Of a stretch of DNA of 64,000 nucleotides, positions 35,341 to 45,842 are shown in pieces. The first letter of the stretch is position 1. The number at the start of each line of letters is the position of its first letter. Source of the stretch: Hyaloscypha bicolor E. Taxonomy: Eukaryota; Ascomycota; Leotiomycetes; Helotiales; Hyaloscyphaceae. The position numbers were made by a program, and so were the translations under genes. Under the pieces are notes generated by a model. The model ran no database searches, was not told the origin of the DNA, and saw only the letters and a program-made list of their open reading frames with translations. The stretch is taken from positions 496,001 to 560,000 of the forward strand of contig NW_020194562.1 in NCBI RefSeq assembly GCF_002865645.1. Direction: 5' to 3'.

Positions 35341-36175
35341 GAAATACTCAAGGTATTCATACTACTCATGAATAGAATACAAGTAGCGTAAAACTCCAAA
35401 AAAAATTAAAAAAAATGAGTAGAGTAGAATATATATTCATGAATATTCATGAATAGTCACGTGGAAGTCACGCGATCTTAGTAAATTAACCTATATTTAA
35501 ATTTTTAAAAAAAGAACTAAGGTGTCTATTAAGTAGCCTTAAATAAGATAAGCTAGTACTTATATAAGGCTAGATAAATACTAATTCTCTATAATAACAA
35601 CCGAATTATTTTTCTTATAATCTTGTTTTTTATTATTTTTATTATTTTTCTTCTTTTTCTCTTGCCTTTTTCTTCTTTTTTAGCCTCTTCTAATTCGTCT
35701 TTAAATAACCCCCAACTTTTTAAGCAATCTATTCTCTCAAAATTACTCTCATTAAGTCTATTACGTAATTTAGTTATAATAAAAGTGCTTTAAGAGAAGA
35801 ATCTCTTGCTAGGAGCCGAGAAAGCCAGGATTTCTAAATATTTTCTAGCTATTATAGCTAAAGATCTCAGTTTCTTAATTACTAATTATTAAAAATAGGA
35901 TTACTATTATTATTAAGTTCTTAAGTCGAGGTAATTCTAGAAGTATTATCGAGCTTCGGTTCGCTTACCACTTGATTGGGTAGCGAGGTGGCACTAGTGC
36001 AAGAGTGCCCGGAGCTCTACTAAGTAAGGCTAGCCTAGCACGTGCAAACGTCACGTGCACACTACTCAAAATATTCATGAATACCTTGATTAGAATATAA
36101 GTAGAATATAAGTGGTGGGAGTATTTGGTGAATAGAATATAAGTAGGGGCCACTACCCTACTCTACTCTATTTGT
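35340..36175 (-). mobile_element. hAT-family DNA transposon remnant, RIP-damaged
   Basis: On the minus strand, 35875-35685 translates as a decayed hAT dimerisation domain: LRSLAIIARKYLEI, SAPSKRFFS, a stop, FIITKLRNRLNESNFERI, CLKSWGLFKDELEE. This matches the family pattern (A)R.yL.iPAtSA.SER.FS...R..L.......CLrSW. The stop and the AT-rich surroundings fit C-to-T decay. Imperfect inverted ends are visible: GAGTAGAGTAG at 35417 and its inverse at 36158-36168, with nearby ATTCATGAATA copies and CACGTG sites at both ends. No target-site duplication could be recognised and most of the transposase is missing, so it is a non-autonomous or collapsed copy. Confidence 0.72.
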
Positions 36176-37350
36176 GACGGCTGGTGTCACATGGTTGGTT
36201 TCAGCCAAAGGGGTTGGTTTCAGCTAAGGTTCCAAGCTATGGTTCAAACCAAGCTCGCTTCCAAAGCTCGGCGTTTCAGTAGTCTTGGCCATACCTACTT
36301 ATCCACTGCCACACCTCACTCCTCCTCCTTAGCTTTAAATTCTCAAGACATAGGAAATCATTGATCTTTGAGCCTCGTTCCATTGTTCTGTTCCTGCCGT
36401 CACACTATTCATTGTTCACACTGCGCGAAGCAAGTGGAAAATATCGTGACTTTTGAGATTAAGGGAAGCAGGCTGGAAGTGCCTTTGGAAGACGTTTTAC
36501 GCTACAATTCATGGGCAAATTATACCCATGTGGAACTACTCGCACACGTGATATAAAAATGGCAAAAACTGCACATCGGGTTGATAGGAGCCGTTCACAA
36601 ATATCGGAATTAACCAACAAGATGCTCTTATTGGTCAATTCAGAGCTGTTGATTAATGAAATGTATAATCCACTAATTAATATCGTCTTCCTGATCTGGT
36701 AATTGTCAAGTCGTATATAGTGATTTTTGATAATAGTTCGCTAGCTGGCATCTACTACACTGGAGTAAAGTATTAAAATTAGGCTTTGAGTGTGCTCAAT
36801 AATTTAATTGCACTTCCCCATTAGGCAATTACAAAGCCGTGTTCAAAAGAAATGGGGATGGTTTCACTTAGTAAAGATAGCAAAAGAGAAGTTAACTAAG
36901 GCGCTTTCTCTTTGCTCTTCTCTTTGCTTTATTCCGGAGGCTCGTAGTAATTAACCCCCTCTTGGGAATAATCTTTGTCTGAGCACTGATTATTATAAGA
37001 CTAATATAATATACAGTCAATATAGTATAAAGTCTCCAATACACCTATTCAAAAACGTTACAGGGCAAACCCATCGACAAAAATCAAGGTAGTGGAGCGG
37101 GGGAGGCTGGCCGATAACACTTGACTCGTAAGACCCTGTTGAGTAGACTGTATTGCGAAGACGAAATTATATCCTTAATTAGGACTTTATTTAAATGATT
37201 AGTCAATACCATACCATTTACCAAAAGCGCGATTAATTTATCAATTGGAGCGTCGATGGCAGCTGCAAGCGGCTGCCGAAGTTCTGCCGCAACAGTTCTT
37301 AAGGTAATCCTTCAGCCTCGTCCACCTTGCTCCACCTTACGACACCCTCA
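36176..37350. other. intergenic, no gene recognised
   Basis: About 1.2 kb between the hAT remnant and the second GH18 gene. Composition shifts from mixed to moderately AT-rich. Short frames at 36368-36702 are not recognisable. The last 200 bp should hold the GH18 gene promoter. Confidence 0.4.
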
Positions 37351-38429
37351 ATGCCTCCCATACCCCTTCCTCATACCCCGCAGATAGTAATTTACTACCA
37401 AACACAGCACAACCCTGATGGCACTCCTTGCTCAATCCTGCCAATTATAACCCAGCCCAATATTGCGGTGACACACGTCAACCTCGCCGCGATCCATCTC
37501 AATGATCCTCCAGGAAATATACACTTGGTAGACACTCTCTTTCCTCGACCTGTCTGGATAGTCTTTGCTAACCCTAGCAGAATGACCATGTTCCCTCTGA
37601 CCCAAGATATCACACGCTATGGGCTGAGCTTCGAATCCTCCAAGCATCCGGCATCAAAGTCCTGGGAATGCTAGGTGGGGCGGCCAAAGGCTCGTTCACA
37701 CGACTCGATCTCGACGATGCAACGTTCGAAGCATACTACATCCCCCTGCAAAATTTGATACGAGAGAGAGGACTCGATGGCCTGGATCTTGACGTCGAGG
37801 AGCCAATGACGCTCGCGGGCATAATACGGTTGATTGATAGACTAAAGACAGATTTCGGAGAGACATTTCTCATCACACTTGCTCCCGTAGCAGCGGCATT
37901 GATGTCCGACAAACCTGAGCATAATCTGAGCGGGTTCAGTTACGAAGCGTTAGAGGTCATGAGAGGGAAGCAGATTGCTTGGTACAACACCCAGTTTTAC
38001 TGTGGGTGGGGAGATCTCAGCAAGACAGATGGATACGACTTCATGGTCACAAGAGGATACCCCGCGGATAAGATTGTGATAGGGATGGTTACCAATCCTG
38101 GGAACGGAAGTGGGTGGGTACCGTTCGAGATATTACAAGAAGTCCTGATCACTTTGAAGATCAGATATCCCGGATTTGGAGGGGTGATGGGGTGGGAATA
38201 TTTCAATTCACTGCCAGGAGATAGGGACAAGCCATGGGAGTGGGCTGCTTTCATGACACGGAATGTCAGGAATGGCTTGCCAGCCGTTGCGCAGGATTTA
38301 CCGATCGCCAAGGCGTCGGACGAGAAACCGATCCAATTCTTAGTAGTAGATGAAGATCCAAGGTCGCCTCAAGACGCTCCTGTACCCAAAAGCTTCGAGT
38401 ATTACTCAGATGGCAGTGTCGAGGAATGA
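37351..38429 (+). CDS. GH18-like glycosidase (intracellular chitinase/ENGase-like)
   Basis: Predicted GH18 family hydrolase of 342 residues. Exons 37351-37527 and 37578-38429 join in frame through a 50-nt intron with branch point GCTAAC. It opens IVIYYQTQHNPDGTPCSILP, the first barrel strand of this subgroup. KVLGMLGGAAKGSF follows, then the catalytic motif GLDGLDLDVEEPM, with DxxDxDxE intact. Later strands: FLITLAPVAAAL, WYNTQFYCGWG, VIGMVTNPGNGSGW and MGWEYFNSLPG. There is no signal peptide, unlike the neighbouring chitinase. The acidic tail beyond residue 310 is not part of the barrel. Chitin or chito-oligosaccharide, or N-glycan, is the likely substrate; the subgroup is less well characterised. 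The gene is intact. Confidence 0.85.
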
Positions 38430-40368
38430 AAATCTTCACCTTCTGCCTTGATCTTCCCTCTATCCCTCCACTGATCCGAACAGGATCGAGTTGGTCAGAA
38501 ATTGGTGGATTTTGGCATGTCAAAGTAAGTAGATATGTCCCATGTTGAATAAGCTAATCATCGAAAGAATATCTCCAATCGCCAGGAGTAGCCTGCATCA
38601 AAGCCCGGCTTTAGATGGAAATATCACCAAACCTCGAACCCAAACCATAATCCCATCGCACCTACTCTTCGCCGCTGCGTCCGTCCCTACATTTCAGTGC
38701 GACGGTAAGAGCCCCAAAGCCGTGTTGCGATTCTCAAATATCGATCTCCCAAAGAGAACCGTCCATCTCCTAGAAAATTATGTCTCCTTCCGCCTCATAA
38801 TCATCCCCCGGTCTAATCTGGAGTAACGAAACCCGTGCCACTTGCAATGCTAAATACCTATGGATATAATTCTACAGAGAATAGAGCACATGATAAACGC
38901 TGTGAAGCGTAGTTTGCCAACATGCAATTCAGGCTATTCAAATCATTACTACTCAAATTCCTAGAGTTACTGCCTGGACCAGGTATCTTATTTCTTCCAG
39001 GTTTGACATATCGCTGCTAAGCATGGAAACCGGAGAGCCATTCAATAACCAAAGTACCACAAACGTTGAGACTCTAATTCGAAAAGCAACTCTCGACTGC
39101 GCTTGATTGACTAGCTAAACCATCATGGAGATCCTGGTTCTCTCCCAAAACGCCAAAACCCTCTGTGAGATCGCAATCCCGTCTGGTATCTTAAATCGTG
39201 ACCTTAAATTACCTCCCCAAACCAGACTGGCAAACTCTCCGACTGCTTCAAAAGAATTTCATCAGTTTGCCATCGAATTATCCTTCTTCAGCGAACTTTA
39301 GTTCAGCATTCAAGCCGAAGACCTGAAGTGTTCCGAGGAGTTTGCGCACACCCACATTGGGCAAAGCAAGTCACGACCATCATCACCACACCGCCCTTTC
39401 CTCTAAGGACAAGACATTCAGCGAGCTTTTTTCCCAGGCAGAGACTCTCAGAGAGCTGTTAGTAACTAACTTCAACTACCCTGAAGGATACGACCCTGAT
39501 CTGGAGAGAGTGAGGTTGAATGAGACGACGCACCAGGGGTATATCTAGTATGTACAGTACAGCATGCTGAAGTCAGTCAGTTGGATCTTTTGAGTATTGG
39601 TATGCAGAGACTACCCAACCTATCCAAATCACAGTTGGGATCTACTTTCATATGTTTCTTAGGTTGGGGACCTGTGGAGGCGTATGGGAACCAGTCCCGG
39701 TCCCCTGCTAGACGGAGTTGGGGGCAAGCCTGGCCCGCTCCACCTGATCATCAACCGATTTCTGGTCATGTAATCCGGATGATCCCCTCTGCCACGTGGG
39801 AAGTCAGCACGGAGTCTATGCAATATTTTTTTGCAACGGAATATGGGGAGTTTGAGAGATTTGAAGCATGATGTCTAGTTTGATGCGTGCTTGAAGGAGG
39901 CGCGGAAAGCCTTTGTGAGATCACCGACTCGTTAGCTCCAGATCCGCAGAGACTTGTGGGAATGGAAATGATCCAGATCCTCACCTGGCTTGCAAAATCG
40001 ATACAAAACCTAACGGAAGAATGTTCGAGCCACTCATCCTAGAAATCACGGGAAGGCCAAAGAACCGTGGACGCTCATCTGGACCCTTTTATCTGTGGCA
40101 GCCTAGAAATGCTTCGTTCAAACAAAGGAAATAGGCATTTCCTCTTTCCAGAATACTTACGATTGCCCATCACCTTTCTTCTACATACCATCTTCAACTT
40201 TCAAATCTGATTCACTTTCAGGACCAGAAGATTTGAGAACTATCCGTCTTCTCGATTCACCCATAAAAGAGAGCATTCTCTCTCCGACCTCCACCCCGTC
40301 TTCCTCAAACCGGCTTCCTCAAATGCGACAATATCAAGCACCATCGCCATTACAACAACTCAAACAGA
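38430..40368. other. 1.9-kb stretch without a convincing gene
   Basis: A plus frame at 39342-39548 (SKDKTFSELFSQAETLRELL, FNYPEGYDPDLERVRLNET) looks protein-like and may be a decayed or partial gene running to about 39870 in other frames, but no family is recognised. The rest lacks coding signal. The 3' end carries the promoter of the AT-hook gene. Confidence 0.4.
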
Positions 40369-41714
40369 ATGTCACCGAGGAAGGGTATCGCCGTCAAGAG
40401 GAAAGCTCCCGCAAAAGGAGACACTGCGAAGATGCCACCTGCATCGATGGATGCTCCAAAGAGAGGTCTCGGTCGCCCCGCGAATGAACCCATCAATGAG
40501 GATTCGGATGAGGAGGAACCAGCGAAGAAAAGTCGTGGTCGTCCCAAGAAAACGACATCTAAGAAGGATACAATCGATGAAGATGCCATGGAGGTTGATA
40601 GCGTGGATAGCGTCTTTGGGTCTGCCACGAAGGAAGCAGGTCGTCCCCTGGAAAAGAACGCCAAAGCAGCTCTTCCGAAGGCTTCGGAGGAGGAGGAGGA
40701 GGATATCGTCGAGCCACCGACCACAAAGAGAGGTCCTGGCCGCCCTCCTAAGAAAGCAGCCATGCCAGCTCTTCCCGAGTCAGATGCCGAGGAGAACATG
40801 GAGACACCAACGAAAAATCCCGGTCCAGGTCGCCCTCCCAAGAAAGCTCAATCTTCTGGGCCGTCTGGCGGATGGATCTACGTCAAAGATAAAGGCACTG
40901 CAGTTGAGTCGTCTGTCGTCCATGCAGGATTCCCCTGGGTTTCGACCTTCACTCTCGGCAAGTAAGTTCCCCCTCCTTTTCTTTCCATCGTTACTCCCCT
41001 CCAGCTCTAACATTACGGAATCTCAGAGATGACTTAATCAAATACCGCACACACGCCCACCGCATCGCCTTCCTCATCCTCTCCGGCAAGGCTACCTTCT
41101 TCCAAAAGGCCAAATCCGACATTGCCGACCGCGCCCTCTGCGGCATCCACGACAAGCAGAACGAGATATTCGACATTGCCAAAAACACCACGTATCGTAC
41201 TCAGCTGCTTTCGAAGACTTGCAAGGTGGTAGAGGGTCATGAGGCGCTTGATCAGGTGACGAGAGATCGTTGGATCATCAGTGGAGATATCAAGTGGGAC
41301 AATGGTGTCAACTCTGATGTTGTGGGGAAAGTTGTGAAGAAAGTTGTCGATGATGGGAATGTGACTGCCAAGGTTCTAGCTGCGCATCGGGCGCAGGAAG
41401 ATGAGAGGTCTCGCTTGGCTGTGGAAGCTGAAGCTGAGGATCAGGATGGAGATGGGGAAGAGGAGCTAGTTACGCCGAGCTTCAAACATGGTGGGAGTAG
41501 AAATGGCGAAGATTACAACAGTCTGTACGACGCGGAGAGCCAGAAGGCGAAGGAGGAGCACCCTGAGACCGACTACGGTGGCCCGAATTCTGACGTTCCA
41601 AAGAACAAAATGGATCCCGGTGACGATGGGGAAGAACATCAGACAAAGGAGACTCCGAAGAAGAAGAGGAAGGGCCAGAGTGGAAAGGGCAGAGAGAAGC
41701 TTCCAAACAAGTGA
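40369..41714 (+). CDS. AT-hook DNA-binding protein
   Basis: Predicted chromatin-associated protein of 426 residues, exons 40369-40961 and 41027-41714. The N-terminal third is basic and acidic low complexity with AT-hook cores: KRGLGRPAN, KKSRGRPKK, KRGPGRPPKK and NPGPGRPPKK. AT-hooks bind the minor groove of AT-rich DNA. A central, more ordered segment follows (GWIYVKDKGTAVESSV, YRTHAHRIAFLILSGKATFF, RTQLLSKTCKVVEGHEALDQ), conserved-looking but without a domain I can name. The C-terminal tail is charged and ends in a lysine-rich nuclear-localisation-like stretch, KKKRKGQSGKGREK. No lesions. A nuclear role is inferred. Confidence 0.8.
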
Positions 41715-42091
41715 TGGGTAGCCATGAAGCACAGATTGATATTTCAGTTTGGAGGATTGATCTCTGCAGGAAGCAGCACACAGACTGGTTGAGATGTGCG
41801 AGGTACTGGTTGGGATTGCTGAGTTTTAGTCTGCAGCTTTGCTTTAGGCTTTGGAGCTTTCAATTTGCTTTCGAGGAAATATCCTCTTCTCTAGTTTTCG
41901 CCGATAAATGAGAACGAAATCAGAGTCGACTTCTTCTCTGCATGCCACACCAGTGACTTGCACGCGAGATCTTCTCACTTGATAACAACCAACCAACAAC
42001 CTTACTAGTCCCTGCCTTCTCTTCTCTCCTTACTCACCTCAACATCGCTACTCTCACGACCCCAGACGAAAAACCCCTGCCACACTCAGAA
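41715..42091. other. intergenic
   Basis: About 380 bp between the AT-hook gene and the small protein gene, pyrimidine-rich towards its end as in many fungal promoters. No feature was recognised. Confidence 0.4.
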
Positions 42092-42421
42092 ATGGCGACC
42101 GGGCACCCCCTCTACAAAACAAAATACTCCCTCTCCCTCCCTGATCCAATGATACCGCAGCCAAGACACCATACCGTGCTCTTCGTCCCTCTCACCTCAT
42201 CCTCCGACTCACCCGGCACCATCCATCATGTAATCGGCAACCTCGTCTCAGGAATGGCATACGCCTCCCGCTCAGAGCCGCCACCAGAGGAAAATGAGAT
42301 GTTCTTTAGTCGAGAATTGTTAGGATCCGTGTCGACGGATGACTATCCAAAGAAAGCTGAAAAGACACTTAGGGAAGTGCCCGTGCCTCCGGTACAGAGG
42401 AAGTTTAGGTGGAAACGATGA
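42092..42421 (+). CDS. small hypothetical protein, conserved-looking
   Basis: Single-exon frame of 109 residues from ATG 42092, MATGHPLYKTKYSLSLPDP. It contains HHTVLFVPLTSSS, a hydrophobic strand, then TIHHVIGNLVSGMAYASR and FFSRELLGSVSTDDYPKKAEKTL. This order (charged start, short strand, VGxxxxGM, LGxVxxxDYP) recalls small single-domain fungal proteins of unknown function. Codon use and an upstream pyrimidine-rich leader support it as a gene. The basic end KFRWKR could be followed by an unseen intron. No function is offered. Confidence 0.6.
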   Translation: MATGHPLYKTKYSLSLPDPMIPQPRHHTVLFVPLTSSSDSPGTIHHVIGNLVSGMAYASRSEPPPEENEMFFSRELLGSVSTDDYPKKAEKTLREVPVPPVQRKFRWKR

Positions 42422-42827
42422 AGATTGAACGGATCAAGAGTGATGGTACTTTCCGTAAGGAAGGAGAGGCGAGGGATAGAGTGTGAAAGTGTACAGAGTG
42501 GATCGAGGAGTTTGTCATCCCCAAACTTCGTTCAGTAGGATTGTTGAAGTTGAAGGAGGCGGAGAGTGGAGGTGGACAATAACAGGTTGGGGGGCGCAAT
42601 ATGACCACTGTGGATGAAGCAAAAGGACCGGACCTCGTCTGCGAATCCTTGAAAGCATAGATTTTATATGTATAAGAAGAGAAGTCGAGCTGCACTGCAG
42701 CATGATGGGAAAAAACCCAGACCCAACGTCCCGCAAAGGCTACCAAAGCATCCGTCCAACGCCCAAACACCTAATGCTAAAACAATCCAACATCTCATTT
42801 CATCTCATCGTCAAATCATGACGTTCA

Positions 42828-43889
42828 TCAAACTACCCACTCTTCCTCCATGGCACGATCTGAGCTCGGCGTCAACGTCCTCTGCACACCCATCCCCAGC
42901 CTCAACTTCCCCTTATAAGGCCGCCTCCACTTCCCCTCTCCAATCATGAACTTCGGGCTGCCCACGGGACTCGCAAGAGATGTCTTGAACGGATTCTCGC
43001 CCTCTCCCTCCTTTCCCATCCCAACTCCCAGCTTCGATAATCGAGATGGAAATTGAGAAGCCCTGAAAGGATTATCGTTCGCCATTTCCAGCCCCAGTCT
43101 CGACAGGCGCTCTCCGCCTCGCGACGGAAGCCGAACATCCATGCCAATCTCCTTGCTAGTGATGAAGTACAGGTTCGTGTCCGAATATACCGATATCGAG
43201 CGTTCCGTCATCGCGAGTGAGGAGCGGAGATGTGCGCGTCCGGGAGGAGGGATCGAGACGCGGAAGGTAGGGTGTTCCTCCGGGTTCGGGGGGAGCAATT
43301 TGGCGTCCAGGAGAGAGAAGTGTTGGAGATCTTGGAGGCTGTTGCGGTTGGAGGCGATGGAACGCGCGATGAAGTATTCGTAGAGGGGGAGATGGGAAGT
43401 GGGTGCCGCGTCGATGGATTTGCGGTATTGGCGTTTTCGTCGGGGGCGGCGGTATATGAGGAACGCGAGGGGGATGGAGAGAATGAGGAGAATGAGGATT
43501 GTGATGGCGGCTATTATGCTGCCATTCAGACTGGAGTGGGTGTTTGTTGGTGCGTCTTCGAGACCGAGCGACGAAGAGGCAGAGGTTTGAGATGACTGAC
43601 CGACATTGGTTTGCGAAGCAGCGGAAGAAGCCGTTGTTTGAAATGTCGAAGGTGGCCGTGATGTCGGTCGTCCAGAGGGTGCCGATGTTGGAAACGGTTT
43701 GCTTACACTGAGAGGCGGTGGTCCCAGTCCGCCACTACCATCACCTCCTCTTCCCCCTCTGCCACCGTTCGGACTGCCATTCATTCCGCCATTGCCATGA
43801 GTCGAGAATGGGCTTCCATTGTCGCCCATATGGACATTAGTAATTAAATATCTCGTAAAGGAAAATTGATTAGATAAGAGAAGCTGCAC
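42828..43889 (-). CDS. mucin-like single-pass membrane protein
   Basis: One exon of up to 353 residues on the minus strand; a start at ATG 43829 (MGDNGSPFSTHGNGG) is as likely as the upstream one at 43889. The N-terminal region is rich in Gly, Ser, Thr and Pro (GGRGGRGGDGSGG, PSTFQTTASSAASQTN) and probably O-glycosylated outside the cell. A single membrane helix, GSIIAAITILILLILSIPLAF, is followed by the basic stop-transfer IYRRPRRKRQYRK. The cytoplasmic part of about 190 residues has paired FRASQFPSRLSKLGVGM-type repeats (RLSRLGLEM and RLSKLGVGM). This layout resembles fungal cell-wall sensor-like or Mid2-like proteins, but there is no cysteine-rich WSC domain. No clear cleavable signal peptide. 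Function unknown. Confidence 0.65.
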   Translation of the reverse strand: MQLLLSNQFSFTRYLITNVHMGDNGSPFSTHGNGGMNGSPNGGRGGRGGDGSGGLGPPPLSVSKPFPTSAPSGRPTSRPPSTFQTTASSAASQTNVGQSSQTSASSSLGLEDAPTNTHSSLNGSIIAAITILILLILSIPLAFLIYRRPRRKRQYRKSIDAAPTSHLPLYEYFIARSIASNRNSLQDLQHFSLLDAKLLPPNPEEHPTFRVSIPPPGRAHLRSSLAMTERSISVYSDTNLYFITSKEIGMDVRLPSRGGERLSRLGLEMANDNPFRASQFPSRLSKLGVGMGKEGEGENPFKTSLASPVGSPKFMIGEGKWRRPYKGKLRLGMGVQRTLTPSSDRAMEEEWVV

Positions 43890-45842
43890 CTGATCTACAG
43901 GGCGAGAACGGATACGCCAGCGTCAAGAAAGAAAGAGCCGAACGAAGCGAAGCTTGACCAACATCAAGATACAAACGAGGCAAGGGGGAAGATGAAAGAG
44001 AAATATTCCGGAGACATTTGAGAGGAGCGTCACATTGAAACAACTGACGCGAGGCTCATGTGGAATAGCTGCACGCATGAACCACTAAGGACGAGCCGTT
44101 GCATAGGCAACAAGTTGAAGAGTGTGTGGTTTTAGATGTTGCATTTGTAGCGGTAGTTGAACGCTTAGAGAGGGCCCCTTCAATGCCGATATATATTGGC
44201 CACGGTGTCATGGTGCATTCAGGGTTTGAAGGACGTAAGTCGTTTCACGCTTATTTCAACAACAAAAACATTGGGTTCGGACACCTAAATCAACTGTCTA
44301 ATGAGTGCTCAAGAAAATATTATTTTGAACACGAAAGAAAGCACCAGCGATTTCAATCATCAGGGCACAGCTCATTTGGATTATTTTGCCAATAGATTGC
44401 ACGTCCACCCCGTTGACAGAAGCAACTCGAAAGGCCGCAAAATGCATGAAATATGGAGTAGATCCACAAATGGCCACGAAAAGGAGATAATAAAAATTTC
44501 TGGCCTACTACTTCAGCAAATGTTTCTTCACAAATGCGCCTCACGAGAAAGTTTCAATTCAGCTGGCGGTGATGATTTTCAGTCTAACCGTTGGTCGAAT
44601 TTAGGAGCTGGATCAAGGAATGCCCCCGCTGTCGAATCAGCAACTGTTCCTGTACGAGAAATACGGGCGATGAGGCAGCTTTGCGCTCGGATTGGACCCG
44701 GAGTGCATCGCCAGACAACAAGCGTTTGGACCAGGAATGTCCGTATTTCAGCTTTACGATCATGTGACCTGCCGGATAAACAAAAAAAAAGTCCAATTGG
44801 TTTTGATTCTATGCACGGAGATGTCTGGAAAGCGGCCCGGGCCTTTGAAGGGGAATAATGCCTGACAGAAATGCCATGGATTTAGTTCGCATTCTGAAGG
44901 TGCCACTCCCAAGAGCGAATGCACTCGCATCTTTTCGTAATGGACGTCGCGATGATGTCATCGAAGCAATTGCAAGACCTTGCAACGGGCATGAGCGTTT
45001 CGACCTAGCCAAGGAAAATCCGTAGGAGGGTGCCTTCGGATGAGTCTAGAGGTCACAGATGCCTCACGGCAGAGGTCAGTGTGAGTCTGGCCCATAATTC
45101 CAGCACCATGACGGCCAATATCACCATCCACGGTACTGGTAACCAAATATAGCTCGAGCTGTGATGGCGGACGATATTTTCCGGATCCGCAAGGCATCCT
45201 TTTCACATGACTTCATCGGCCTTTGGTCTCGTGCTGCAAAACCTTGGAAAGGCGCGCAGGAGGTTCACTGATTCGTTTGTCTCCCAGGAGGCGGACCGGC
45301 GGTGGCTCCGCATTGGAGAATGCAGCAATCGTGTCGATCAGCGAATTGGTCGTATGATTCTGCATGAAACATGAACACTGACGACATTTGCAGGCGGGAG
45401 CATCAACCCCATGAAAGAGTAATTGGGAATGGGTTTAAAGGCGAACTGGAATTGCTCGAACAAGAGAAGAATACATAGAGAGATAAAAATGCAAAAATGG
45501 AGCAGGAAAAGAACAACTATGGACTAGCTGAAATGGCAACGGTCGTCCCTGCGCCACGGCTTGCAGGGAAAAAGGAGAATTCGCTTGGCTTTTGAGGACG
45601 GAACCGGGTAAGAGCCACGCGATCAAAAATGCCATCACGAAACCTCATCGTCCCCCAGTCCTTTCTGATCGAGCCGAGGTATCCTCCGTCAACTTTTTAT
45701 CACTCCTTAACCTTTCTTTTTTCTTCTTTCCACTTGTACATTCTCATCTCCCAATACCCAAAGCGTCCGCAACGCTCTCTACGAACCTCACGATCTGACG
45801 TTTTACCCCTGAATCCCATTGCGCACAATCGACACCGCTGAA
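43890..45842. other. 2-kb stretch with one unsupported 185-codon frame
   Basis: No recognised gene. The longest frame, plus 44301-44858 from an ATG (MSAQENIILNTKESTSDF), is 185 codons but has no family resemblance or domain; it could be a lineage-specific gene or chance. The last 150 bp is very pyrimidine-rich and probably the promoter of the PAF-acetylhydrolase gene. Confidence 0.35.

Noticed and set aside
42944..43595. Several plus-strand frames under the mucin-like gene
   Set aside because: They are antisense shadows of the GC-rich minus-strand exon, with Arg/Gly/Glu compositions typical of such shadows.
44301..44858. 185-codon ATG frame
   Set aside because: Listed only as a note within the intergenic entry; no homology, domain or codon evidence supports it as a gene.
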